DNA of 64,000 bases from Shinisaurus crocodilurus (taxonomy: Eukaryota > Chordata > Lepidosauria > Squamata > Shinisauridae), in contig CM037876.1 of assembly GCA_021292165.1 (NCBI GenBank), positions 116,689,379 through 116,753,378 on the forward strand, written 5' to 3'. Positions 52,158 to 62,877 of this stretch are shown here, one piece after another. Under the pieces are notes generated by a model that ran no database searches, was not told where the DNA came from, and saw only the letters and a program-made list of their open reading frames with translations. A program made the translations under genes and the position numbers. The stretch's first letter is position 1, and each line of letters begins with the position of its first letter.

Positions 52158-53770
52158 GGGCTTCCGGGTGAACATGGCGTTTTGAACGTCTCACAGAAAT
52201 CTGCGGGACAGCCGATACAGCATTCCTGGCTCTGGCTGGGGAATCTACTTCTGATGAAAAAAGCTAAGATTTGATGTTACCCCCAAATTATCTCATAGGG
52301 TCATAAATTACTTTCTGTCTGTCCCCTGATGGATAGATTTGCGGCTTGCGACCAGAGTTGGGGGGAAACGGCGCTGTATCCGGAGACCGGTCTTTACCGA
52401 TCATTAGAAGCGTACATGCTCACTTCCAAATGAAGGTTTACATCTGGACTGGCTAATCTAAGGGATCTTTCTACAGCATAATAGGATTTATAATTAACTG
52501 TGAGTAGACTATGGGATACATCTGGGAGGCAAAAAAAGTTAACCAAGAGATAACTTGAAAGGAGGTCTATTAATCTTTTACGTGTAGCAGTTTGGAAGTG
52601 CCTTGGAAAAATATACACAAGGGGAAATGGTTTCGTGGGAAGCATTTATGGGACAAACTGGAAAACAAAATAGATTTTGCAAATAAATCGGAAGCCAAAA
52701 TTGATAACTGGTACATAAATTTAAAAGTGGATCTACCACACGAACAAGGGAAATTAGACACTTCCTCAGGATTGGCGCAGGAGAAGAAAGAAGTAAATAA
52801 TGATTTTGGTAACTTACCAGAGATTCACAGAGGCTTTGAAGTTTTAATTGGACTGAACTTGTTCAAAAAGAGGATTCAGAAAATGACTGTGACGCAGTAT
52901 CTCAGCAAAAAGATGGCCGACGTACTGTTTCTACTACCCTTGCATGCCGGAATGCAGGAATTCACAAAGGGTTGTTGTACGCTGAATTACTTGTCTAGTT
53001 TGAAATATTTTTAAAAATTTTTTAAATATTATGGCAAGGTAAAGGGAATGCTTATATGATTTATTTGGATTTTAAATATTAATGGTGATGTAAGAGAAAT
53101 TATGATTATAATCAAGATATAAATATATTTGGTCTGTTTGGAAAAATGTACTTAAAATTTTTAGTAAGCTTTCTGCAGGCTTTGAAGCATTAAATGGGAG
53201 TTGTTGTTGTTTTAAAATAAAAAGATGGCTTACGTGCCTCTTCTGTTTTGTTAGTTGTCACTTATCTCTTAATTTTTAAAATTAAAAGTGAAGGAGTTTC
53301 TGTTGGATAGATAGAAAGAAATAATGAACAACTGTAATAAGACAAATGTGCTGGCTAGATGTTTTGGTACTAGAGAGTTGGGGGGGAGTATTAAAAACCT
53401 TTGCCATGTGGTTATTTACTAAATAGTTTATAGTTACTTTTTATTCTCGGGATTTTTAATATGCTCTATCTTGTAATTGGAAACAATATTAAATGAAACT
53501 ATAGTTTTCTTGTTTATCCATAAATGCTGAATTTAAAGTAGATTAAATAGTTGATCTATATTTGGGATGGGTGGATACCTCTTGTGTTTGTCCTTTTTTT
53601 GTTTTTTGCCATAACTGGAAGTGATATTTGGTTAATAGAAAATTTTCTAAGAATAACTGTGGTTGTTTATATGCTGTGGAGAAGATTGGAAGTCCATTTT
53701 AATTTTGTTTATTGTTTGTTGTATATGTGTCAGTGGGGTTTTTTTATGATTAAAATTCTTTACAAAAACC
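52158..53770 (+). mobile_element. Complete non-autonomous, internally deleted L1 derivative
   Basis: It begins gggcttccgggtgaacatgg, a typical vertebrate L1 5' UTR start, and ends gattaaaattctttacaaa. A perfect 16-bp target duplication on both sides fixes its limits. At 1,613 bases it contains a ~430-base 5' leader, one 140-codon Lys-rich frame (52592-53014: LWDKLENKIDFANKSEAK, then KMTVTQYLSKKMADVL) and a 3' UTR. The frame may be an ORF1 relic; no RNA-binding or RT domain is evident. There is no ORF2, so it needed an L1 RT in trans. It is inserted in the Gypsy RNase H gene. Confidence 0.78.
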
Positions 53771-53786
53771 AACAACAACAACACAA
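53771..53786. repeat. Target-site duplication of the L1-derived element, right
   Basis: AACAACAACAACACAA, identical to 52142-52157. Confidence 0.85.
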
Positions 53787-53945
53787 AGCTCAACGGATTT
53801 GCTGTTGATTCAACATTTTGGCAGTTTGGAAATGTTCCAGATTCCTGCGATCTGTGTGGATTTCTACGGGATGCTCAGCCCCTTCCAGCAGATGCTACCA
53901 AGTTTCCAGAGCAGCTTTAATTGCAAGGAGTTTCTTCTCCCAAAT
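53787..53945 (-). pseudogene. Gypsy RNase H, N-terminal piece
   Basis: The minus strand reads IWEKKLLAIKAALETW, a TAG, then HLLEGAEHPVEIHTD and NLEHFQTAKMLNQQQIR, the central part of Gypsy RNase H including the HTDrrNL block. It continues into 52141-52030 across the L1 insertion. Two in-frame stops and a frameshift show it is dead. The upstream RT is missing, cut off by the hAT element. Confidence 0.82.
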
Positions 53946-54218
53946 AGGGATGGCCGAGAATTTTGAGGGGGGGAGGAACGGAGCGAATAGCAAATTGCGG
54001 CCATTTTAAGATGGTTTACCTTGGGTTTTACATTAAAAAAACGCAGCGCTGGGGACCTGGAAGTGATGCACCAGGGACCTGGAAGTTGCTTTCCCCGGCT
54101 CCTCTTGCATGGAGATGTGCCAAGCTGGGGAAAGGTAAGTTGCGTGGAGCTTGGGGGGGTGAGCGGGGCGAGTTTGCCCTGCTTCCACTCCCCAATCGAG
54201 TTCCGTGCACATCCCTAC
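53946..54218. mobile_element. hAT-type snapback element lacking its left hairpin arm
   Basis: Starts tagggatggccgag and ends gtgcacatcccta. After ~45 bases the sequence enters the palindrome at its centre (cgaatagcaaattgcggcc) and continues through the right arm (ggtttaccttgggtttta, cgcagcgctggggacc). Then come cttccccggctcctcttg and GGTAAGT at about 54136. It is nearly collinear with the right half of 8265-8698. Confidence 0.75.
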
Positions 54219-54219
54219 C

Positions 54220-56121
54220 TAGGAACACCAAATATTGCTCTCAAAAAGTAAGTTTGAATGCCCTCAAGTGAGTTCTTGGAGTAAGGAAAGCTGGGAAACC
54301 ATATAGGTGCTCCAAAAAGGGTCTTTGACCGAGTCTTAGCTTTAAACACCTGGATGGCAGCAGGTAAACATTTCCCACCTTTCATAAATAAAAAGCGGAG
54401 AATTTCGCCCACACTCTGAGCTGCATTTGATTTAATATAACTTTCCTGTACACTCCATCTAATGGCCTGGTGGAACCATATACCCAATTATTTATATGAG
54501 TCAACGTGTTCGATTTTCTGGGACTCCACATACCATGAAAAACTGGTATTCTGCTTTGAGAAGACCAATATTTTAGTTTTTGTAAAATTAATTATTAAAC
54601 TATTGTTTTTACAATACTCAGTGAAGCCCTTCAGTAATCTCTTCAGACCCAATTGGGTCTGAGAGATCAATACCGTATCATCTGCATAAAGAAGAATTAA
54701 AGAGTACTCGAAAGTGTCATTAAAGAGTACTCGAAATGTTATTCCCAAATGTTGGCTGGGATATGGCATACAGGGCCTCTATTGCTATTTCCTAATGTTC
54801 CCGACACTAGCTGCCAAAAGGTTTTACAGTTTCGTGTGGCCGATGCTGCAATCAGCATTTGCCATGATGACCCCCTGACTGCTTCACTTTTTTTATGCTG
54901 TAAAAGCTTTTATAATCCTTCCTCAATGCGTAGTATGAATATGGTAGTTGGTGCTCATTATTTGCTCTATAAGTACAAAAGACAGACTGAATTTGTCTCC
55001 TGAGATTATTACTCTCCTGATCATACCATTCTTTTGATGATTGCCCCAATTTTGGGGGGAATCTATCAACCACATGGATGAAAAGATATAAATCCTTCAT
55101 GGGGTTCTCATAAGCACTTATGCCCACATCAGGGGGAATATCAACATTAATCTTATTGATAATGTTTACAAGGCTGGGGGAGCGAATAAATCTATTAAAG
55201 GCCTGCCCAGTTTCTTTAGACCATTTTATCTTTTTGGAATTCACACAGATAGCTGTGCTGGTGAATGGAATATGACAGGCCTTTGTCTTAATAGTCCCTG
55301 GAGCCGTCAAGACAAGCTCCAGAGGCATATGGTCACTATCAGAATGCTCTGCTACTTTACAGCCCATAGTCCGTATATTTTTAGAGACTAAAATATAATC
55401 CACCACACTCGATCCTCTAGAGGAAACAGATGTGTATTCACCCCACTTATCATTTGGACTGGAGCCATTAAGAATGAACAAATCATTATTAAAAACAAAA
55501 TGGAGAAGACAGATCCCCAAGGGGTTGATCTAAGAATCTTTGGAGTGGCGTAAGCCACCCCTAAGTTGCTCCCTGGCAAGTAATTATCATAATTAGGACC
55601 ATCCACCAGGTATGTCCAGTCCTTGCTTTAAAATCTCCTGCTATGATTGGATGGGCATGTGGGAACTTAGATGTTAATTCTAGGTAGTAACATTCAACTT
55701 TAAGCCATTTTAATGTCACCTCCTCTTTTCTTTCAGAGGGAGCAAGGTAGATGTTAAACATACGTAAAAAAAGATTAGAAGCCCTCAGCTCCAAAACCAA
55801 GGCCAACGCAAAAGAATCACAATTTGGTTGCGCTATCAACTTGGCATCTATAAACGATGAAACCAAAAAATACAGTCCATGACTTGCCCTACCCTTACCT
55901 CTCTTGCAGAGTGCTGGAAGACAAAAGGGTGTATACCCATTTAAACATATATGGTCACTACACCAAGTCTCTTGACACAGAATTATATCAAACCCACTTA
56001 AATAAGCCAAAAGATCTGGATCATTGCTTTTAACATTCAACCCAGCAATATTGCAGGACAGAATTTTCAGCTGAGAGCCAAACCCCCCCCCCCCCCGCTC
56101 TTGGTCAATCCAGTTCTTCAA
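54220..56121 (-). pseudogene. LINE family B, third copy, minus strand, RT largely deleted
   Basis: Minus-strand order: 56121-55561 has the endonuclease N-half (LKILSCNIAGLNVKSND, ILCQETWCSD, IIAGDFKARTG). 55606-54852 has its C-half (GSSVVDYILVSKNIR, DSDHMPLELVL) and the linker. An abrupt jump near 54780-54850 then goes to LILLYADDTVLISQTQLGLK (54769-54488), and 54487-54215 has QVFKAKTRSKTLFGAPIW and FLRAIFGVPR. The RT between linker and catalytic box is lost. A 20-base direct repeat (attaaagagtactcgaaa) lies at 54698-54740. Its 3' end is cut by the hAT element. This copy has the only family B endonuclease N-terminus in the window. Confidence 0.82.
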
Positions 56122-56149
56122 TTATATCAAACCTACCCCTCTCAATATC

Positions 56150-56346
56150 AAACACACAGGGATTGGTTGAGTGCTTCGGTGTGCCGGAAGTGACGCAACG
56201 GGACCAGCACGGGCGACGTGGGTGGCGCAGCACGGAAAGGCGAGCTGCCCCGGGGACAAGGTAAGTCCCCGCGAGCCTCGTGCGGGCGTTAGCGGGGTCG
56301 ATTTCAGCCCACTACGCCCGCGCGAGGCGAAATCGTACACCCCTAG
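56150..56346. mobile_element. hAT snapback family fragment
   Basis: Contains ggaagtgacgcaacggg, ccccggggacaaggtaagtc (donor-like GGTAAGT) and the end cgtacacccctag. Its last 75 bases match 13375-13446. No hairpin arm pair is left. Confidence 0.65.
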
Positions 56347-57672
56347 CACAGCAGAAGTGAATGCTCTTGGGTGGGAGAGGGGATGATATGCCTTCTTCTG
56401 TATAGTTACCCTGAACTAGGCTGCTTACTACCTTCAACGCATCATTTGTATCTGAAAACTGCTGCTTGCATTCATCGTTGGTGTTACTTCGTTCCACATG
56501 GCAAGGGAGTACAGAATGCTGTTTCACAATATGTTTACAATGGGGAAATGCCCTTTGCTTAAAGCCTTTTCCTTTCTGGACTGTTCTCCTCCAAATTATT
56601 CACCAGTGACACACAATTCCAGTAGGAAAAGAGCAATAGCCAAACAGGCACCGCCAAGTTATTTATAGTCAGTGGGAGTGCTGCTTGAGCTCATTAGAGA
56701 TTCATCCTTGCCATTTCGGATATGGCTGGGTAGTTGTCCTGAAATGCAAGCAATGACGGCAAGGGACAAATGCACAGTGTTCTGATGCCGTGTTGGGTGC
56801 CACACCTTTCATATGCTTTATTTGCTGCAGGATGAATTAAATGTTTGAGAGTGCATCAGCAGGCCTTGCAAATTTGATTTCTCTAAGTTTTATAAGGAAA
56901 GCTGAAACCGTTTTTCCACTGCTTTGGTTTGGCCATAGTCTGTTGGAAAGATTGGTAAACAGTAACAGTAACTATGTAATACGGCCCCACCTCTTCCTCT
57001 CTCAGAACAGGTTGATCTTGCATGTCAGAGTACACCTCAAAAAAACAAACCAACTCCCTTTATATAAAGTGGTTAACTGGAGCCTGGCTGACTCCACCTA
57101 TAATGTGCCAAGAAATCTAGATATTAATCGTGGGCAACAGCCACATTCCTGTGCAGGAGGCCAGCCTAGTGTTGCCAGGACGTCATTCGCTCCGTTGCTC
57201 CTCCACCATCAGACGTTAAACTGTGCAGATATTTAATCGTGCCATGCCAAGTTCTGAAAGTTCTCAATAAAGGCCTAGGATTCTTCAGCACTGTTCCCTG
57301 CAATCCACCCATTTATTAGGTGTGTGCTTCTTCACCTAGTGCCCATCATGATCCCCCACCCATCCTCACAAAAAATATGAATCATCCCAGGCTATGTACA
57401 TGTGGCAAAAAGAATGCCAAAAAAGAAAATAATTCCGAGCCAGGGATAAACTGTAATGTGAAAATAGTTAGGGGCCAAAAGTTTCAAACAAAAATATGCT
57501 CTTAAAACACCAGAAAGCAGAAATTATTATTGCAATACTGTTAAAAACTAGTGCTGATCACTTCTCAAATCCCATCATATCTACAATACAGCAAACATTA
57601 CACAAACATATAGCATAAAAATAACACAACATTTGCAAATTAAAAATAAACTCACCAGTTTGCCTTCTGGCC
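56347..57672. other. No recognised gene
   Basis: The 131-codon frame at 56841-57236 has no recognisable domain and is left uncalled. Confidence 0.45.
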
Positions 57673-58117
57673 GTAGGGGTGTGAAGCCTACCTTTGGTGG
57701 GTGATCGCCTTTGCTCGGCGAGCACACATCCCCAAGGTGCAAAATCCCCCGCACTGCTCGATCCACGGTCCTATCGCGTCACTTCTGGCTGCCAGTGCCA
57801 GGAAGTGATGCAACGGGACCCCGCCCTGTGTTTTTGGTGTAAAAACCAGGGCAACCCGGTTTAAAATGGCAGCGAATAGCAAATCACGGCCGTTTTAAGC
57901 TAGGTTGCCCTGGTTTTAATGCCAAAAACTCAGCACAGGGTCCCATCATGTTACTTCCTGGCAGCCGGAAATGATGCAACGGGACCCCACGCTGCCAGCG
58001 TGGCATGGATCAATGGAATGAGCGGCAGCCAGGTAAGGCGCCAGAGTCTCGGGGGGGCGAGCAGGCCAATTTCAGCCTCCTTTCAGCCCCTCCCGAGACT
58101 CACGGTTACATCCCTAC
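57673..58117. mobile_element. hAT snapback element, most complete copy of the second subfamily
   Basis: Termini taggggtgtgaagcc and ggttacatcccta. A palindrome at about 57780-57980 has arms gtaaaaaccagggcaaccc / aggttgccctggttttaat and outer ggaagtgatgcaacggg on both sides. A GGTAAGG donor-like motif lies at about 58033. No clear 8-bp duplication was found. Non-coding. Confidence 0.72.
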
Positions 58118-58121
58118 TTCT

Positions 58122-58251
58122 ATGAGTGCTTTGTGACCAACCACACTCACCATGGCAGCCAACGCCCACCAATGGCACCCATTTTGTGAGTTGTCCACAA
58201 CATTCTCTAAAAACTCCAAATGTGCTCACCAACTCAAAAAGTTTGGGGACC
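58122..58251. mobile_element. hAT (Charlie-like) MITE end
   Basis: Ends actcaaaaagtttggggacc followed by cctg, the reverse of CAGGGGTCCCCAAACTTTTT, a familiar hAT terminus. The other end is not seen. Confidence 0.6.
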
Positions 58252-59422
58252 CCTGAACTAATGATATGACCCACACACAAGGTGTGATGTTTGTGGGGAA
58301 AACACCATGCCACATATTTCCTTCTTTTCTCTGAAACGTCTTGCTAAATTTCAAACTGTGTAATATCTCGAAACAAAAAAGCAAGCAGATGTCTGCTAGA
58401 ATAGTTAAACGTATTAGCCCCTTACTGACTTTCTAAAGAATGAACTTGTGTCGTTGTGTGTTTGTGCATGTGTGGGAGGATGGCGTTGTGGGGACAGGCT
58501 CTGCCCCTGATCTGCATGTTTGTTTGTTTTTAAATCATCTGAAGAGAGCCAATGTGTGCACATTTTTATGTATGTAGGGATCTCTCCAGGGAATCAGGAA
58601 CCCTGCAAAAGCATTTGCTGTACCTGGTTAGAGTATTTGTAAGGAGCAATGTTCTTTCTGTATACCAGCTCTACTTTTTCAGCTATTATAGTAGGTTCAT
58701 TACAAGGAATCAGAGCAAAAATGAAAAGTAATAGGATTTTGCGTTCAACTTTAGAGATATCATAGGTTGACGGGTTGTCCTTAGGTTGCTCTGACAGCAA
58801 AGGTGACGATATAAGGCAGGTATTGATATATTTAAAAGGAAGGAAGGAAACGTCCAGTTACACAATGAATATCTATCTATCTATCGATCGATCAATCAAT
58901 CTGTCACTGCACATCCTCATTCACATGGACACGTGAACTCCTGTGCATACACATGTAAGAACAAATGAGGGTCTAAGTGGGCCTTATCTAAAGGTGTGGC
59001 GCACACACAGCAGTTTATACACTATGGTCTTACAAATCGGGGAATAGCAACTCTTTCAATTGAGGAAATTCACTCAAACACTCATTAAAGTCCCCAAACA
59101 TCCTTTTTGAAAATACATTTTTGTTTTCGAAACATATACATGCACCTTCATCATGGAAGACAAAAATGCATTGGTTAGTATACCTACTCGCTAACACATG
59201 GGCCAGTATACTAGGTCTAATAGGTTTAACTAAGAGAACGAGAAAGATTGGGGAAACTATCATTTGCTAAATAAGGAGTAGAAGGTAACACTATGGAAAT
59301 AGCAGAGCAGGGGATTGGAAGGCTATGCGTCCCAAGGAAACTCAAATACTGGTGGGAATGGTGGACCACAGGGATGGAAATGGATAGGAAAAAACTAAAG
59401 AGAAACAATTCTCAAAGTGCCT
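58252..59422. other. No recognised gene
   Basis: A short (ATCT)n/(ATCG) run at 58868-58900; nothing else supported. Confidence 0.5.
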
Positions 59423-59567
59423 AAGGATGCAATACTATGCCTGTTTAGACAGAAAAAATCCTAGAACTCCCAGCATCACTCCAGCCAAACATGCTGGCTG
59501 GGGCATGCTGGGAATTGTAGGGCTTTTTTTCTGTCTAAGCATGCATAGGATTGCACTCCAAATGGTT
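59423..59567. mobile_element. Foldback MITE
   Basis: One ~140-base imperfect palindrome: gatgcaatactatgcctg...gacagaaaaaatcctag...actcccagcat against gcatgctgggaattgtaggg...ctgtctaagcatgcatagg. The centre is catgctggctggggcatg. Confidence 0.7.
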
Positions 59568-59739
59568 TATTCATGCACAGCACATTTGGAATAGAATTCC
59601 TTCTTCAGGGCATCTAGAAATACATAAACATACATATAAACATTTACTTTAAAACTGAAAACAATGTAAATATTTTTTAAACAAGCCAATTTCTTACAAA
59701 ACAAACAACTACAAAACAAGACCCTGTCTTACAAAAACA

Positions 59740-60690
59740 AGACCCTGTCCAAGTGCCTGGAGGCAGTGGGTGGCTGGATGGGAAGGAACATGTTGAAACT
59801 GAACCCCGACAAGACCGAGGTACTTCTGGTGGGAGACAAGGGAAGGTTAGGGGATGTTGACCTGGTGCTGAATGGGGTACATCTCCCCCTAAAGGACCAG
59901 GTCTGCAGCTTGGGGGTCCTTCTAGACTCCCAGCTGTCCATGGAGGCTCAGGTGTCAGCTGTCAGCTGGGCGGCGCTGTATCAACTCCATCTGATATGGC
60001 AGCTGCGCCCCTACCTTTCTAATCATCTGCTCCCATCAGTGGTTCGTGCCTTGGTCTCCTCTCGCCTAGACTACTGTAATGCGGTCTACGTGGGGTTACC
60101 CTGGAAGACGGTTTGGAAGCTTCAGCTGGTACAGAACATGGCAGCTCGCCTGATTAAGGGCAGCCAGTCACCGGCGTGATCACATCACGCCAGTGCTTAA
60201 GGAGTTGCACTGGCTACCAGTTGCTTGCCAGGCCGAATTCAAGGTGTTGGCGTTGACCTTTAAAACCCTACACGGCTCCGGCCCAGTTAGCGCCTCCAGC
60301 AACATCAAGTAGGCCGCTCAACAAGATCTGCCACGGACGGCCTTCTCCTTATCCCATCAGCCAGAGCAGCCAGGCTGGTGGGGACTAGGAAGAGGGCCTT
60401 CTCTGTGGCGGCCCCCACATTATGGAACTCCCTCCCTAGTGACCTTCACCATGCCCCCTCCGTGATGAGCTTCCGCCGTGCATTAAAAACATGGCTGTTC
60501 AGGCGGGAATATGGGGTGGGTTAGGATTTTAAAAGAATTTTTTATACTGTTTTAATTATCATATTTTATTGTATTGTTTTATTGTATTATTTTAATTGTA
60601 CATCGCCGAGGGTGGCCAGGTGACCGACCAGATGGGCGATTAATAAATATAATAAATGAATGAATGAATGAATAAATAAATAAATAAAAC
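59740..60690 (+). pseudogene. L2 LINE, RT C-terminal part and 3' end
   Basis: The frame 59766-60179 encodes MLKLNPDKTEVLLVG, SLGVLLDSQLSMEAQVSAV, SRLDYCNAVYVGLPWKTVW and LQLVQNMAARLIKGS, then stops. Downstream, other frames give ITPVLKELHWLPV and the L2 C-terminus. The 3' end is gggcgattaataaatataat with (AATG)n/(AAAT)n to about 60690. 5' truncated before the thumb. It is a different, more typical L2 subfamily than the one at 48.7 kb. Confidence 0.92.
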
Positions 60691-60732
60691 TAAAAATATA
60701 TTGCCTATAAGTAGTACATGTATTGTCTTATT

Positions 60733-60765
60733 GTTGGGGCGATAACAATGTGTTATCGCCCCAAC
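60733..60765. repeat. Perfect 15-bp palindrome at the 5' edge of LINE A
   Basis: GTTGGGGCGATAACA (60733-60747), spacer ATG, then TGTTATCGCCCCAAC (60751-60765). The right arm is genuine LINE A sequence; the left arm is its inverted copy. Confidence 0.9.
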
Positions 60766-61962
60766 ATTATTTGCCATTTTCATCGTCATGGTTTTACATC
60801 TTGTCAAGGGGAAACTTCCCACTGGTGTGGGAATTATATATCGAACAGATGGAAAGCTTTTTAATTTCAGCAGGCTGAAAGCAAAAAGTAAGGTAATTAC
60901 AACCTCCGTTGTGGAACTTCAGTATGCTGATGATAATGTGGTCTCCGCACATTCAGAGGATGACCTCCAAACTATCCTAAATGCTTTTGCAGAAGCATAT
61001 GAAAAACTTGGTCTCTCACTTAACATCAAAAAAACCAAAGTGCTTCATCAGCAAGTGCAAGCTAACCCTTTGGTGATGCCATCTATCCAGCTTGGCGGGA
61101 CAATACTGGAAAATGTCGATCATTTTCTCTATCTTGGCAGCTAACTTTCTGTTACAGCTAACATCGACAGTGAAATCCAGCATCGTCTGAGCTCCGCAAG
61201 TGCCGCATTTTCTCGAATGAAACATAGAGTGTTCGAGGATCGGGATATTTGTAAGAAAACCAAAACACTGGTTTATGAAGCCATTGTATTACCAACTTTA
61301 TTGTATGCCTGCGAAACATGGACTATCTATAAACGTCACTTCCACCTCCTTGAAAGGTTTCATCAACGTTGCCTCCGGAAAATCCTGCGAATTACTTGGG
61401 AAGATAGGCGAACAAATGTCAGTGTACTGGAAGAAGCAAAGACTACTAGCATTGAAAAAATGATCCTTCAACGCCAACTTCAGTGGACCGGTCATGTTGT
61501 TCGAATAGCTGACTGCCGTCTCCCAAAGCAGTTACTTTACTCCCAACTCAAGGATGGAAAGCGAAATATCGGTGGTCAATATAAGAGGTTTAAAGATGTT
61601 CATAAGGCTAATCTAAAAAAATGCAATATAAACATCGAAAACTGGGAAGCTCTGGCCCATGAACGATCTAAATGGAGGTTGGCCTTTCACAAAGGTTCCA
61701 TGGACTTTGAAGAAGCCCGAGTGCAAGGTGAAAGGGAGAAACGTGCTAAGCGAAAAGCACGTCAAATGAATCCTTTACAGGACCATCTTCTATCTGGTAA
61801 CCTGTGTCCTCACTGTGGGAAGCTGTGTGGATCTAGAATTGGCCTCCACAGTCACTTACGGACCCATCGCTAGAGTCTACACAATCTTCTTTAGAATTTC
61901 CTCCTTTTATCCCGGAAGACAATCTTACGAGTGGTCACGAGTGATCGCCTGATGATGATGTT
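60751..61962 (+). mobile_element. LINE family A, copy 3, 5'-truncated with complete 3' end
   Basis: Starts in the RT palm (tgttatcgccccaacatta, encoding VIAPT) and ends gtgatcgcctgatgatgatg, giving the family's (TGA)n 3' end. Very similar to 10867-12957. Confidence 0.92.
60754..61873 (+). pseudogene. LINE family A RT C-terminal part with one nonsense codon
   Basis: The frame includes the catalytic YADDNVVSAH and runs to a TAA at 61142, where the 10.6 kb copy has TAT. It resumes in the same frame to the C2H2 finger and the TAG at 61871. Apart from that codon no disruption was seen. A further change is VVRIADC for VVRMPDC. Confidence 0.9.
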
Positions 61963-62877
61963 TGTCTTATTAACTTAGAATTTTTCAATCAAAGATAGAA
62001 TATTCATATCACCCCCAAACCCATTCTCCTGAAAGGTAAGTCAGATTCTTACACAAATCCAGAATCTTTAGAACTACAGAATCACTTACAACAGAGTGAA
62101 AAAATGAAAAATGAAAAATACACTTTTCATTTTCTCCTCTGCTAAATCAAACAGGGAGTAGAGAAGACTTGACCTGTCTTTATAGGCCTTAAATGACTGA
62201 AGGGGTGCATGCCCCTGCAGAAGGAATTTTAGGACATTTTACATTTGCCCAATTCATCAGGTACTTTGAGAATTGATCCTCTCTTCTTTTTTCCTGTATT
62301 CAGTGCTTCTCACCTTTGCTGGTTTGTTGGAAATGGAGAGATGTAGGGAAAAAGGAAAAGAAATCAACCAGGAACAGCTATAATTACTGGACTTCAAAGG
62401 AAAGGGGTCCTAAAGGACTTCACTTCCTGGGGCCAATATACGTTAGCGTTTCCCCCCAGTATTGTACCATCTGGCCTCAACCTGTTGTTCTGCCATTATT
62501 TCTCCCTCAATAAGCCATTGTTTCCCAAACTATGTTTATGATGCTTTTTCTTGTGCTTGCAGTTTCCATATGCTACAAAGACATATGTGTTTCAGCCAAG
62601 CAGTATTATAACTTACCAGTAGGACTAGCTTTAAAGCCTTTCTCCACCTTCTCCTCCTCCTTCCTGTCTTCTTCCTCACACTGATTTTAATGGGATTTGT
62701 GGGCAGGAAAAAAACAAACACACAAAAGGTCACACAGGGAGAGGATGGTGCTACACTGGAGGTTGGGGAGCTCTCAGGAAAGAGCAGGGCAAGGGGCCAT
62801 TTGCTGAACAGCACCAAGCAAGAGCAAGTGAGAAAGGAAGAGCACATCTTCTGGATGATCTCTGTGCAGGAGCACAA
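61963..62877. other. No recognised gene
   Basis: Intergenic. The frame 62690-63034 runs from here into the CR1 5' UTR and is not considered real. Confidence 0.5.

Noticed and set aside
57320..57505. Small Lys/Asn-rich ORF
   Set aside because: Compositional, in AT-rich intergenic DNA.
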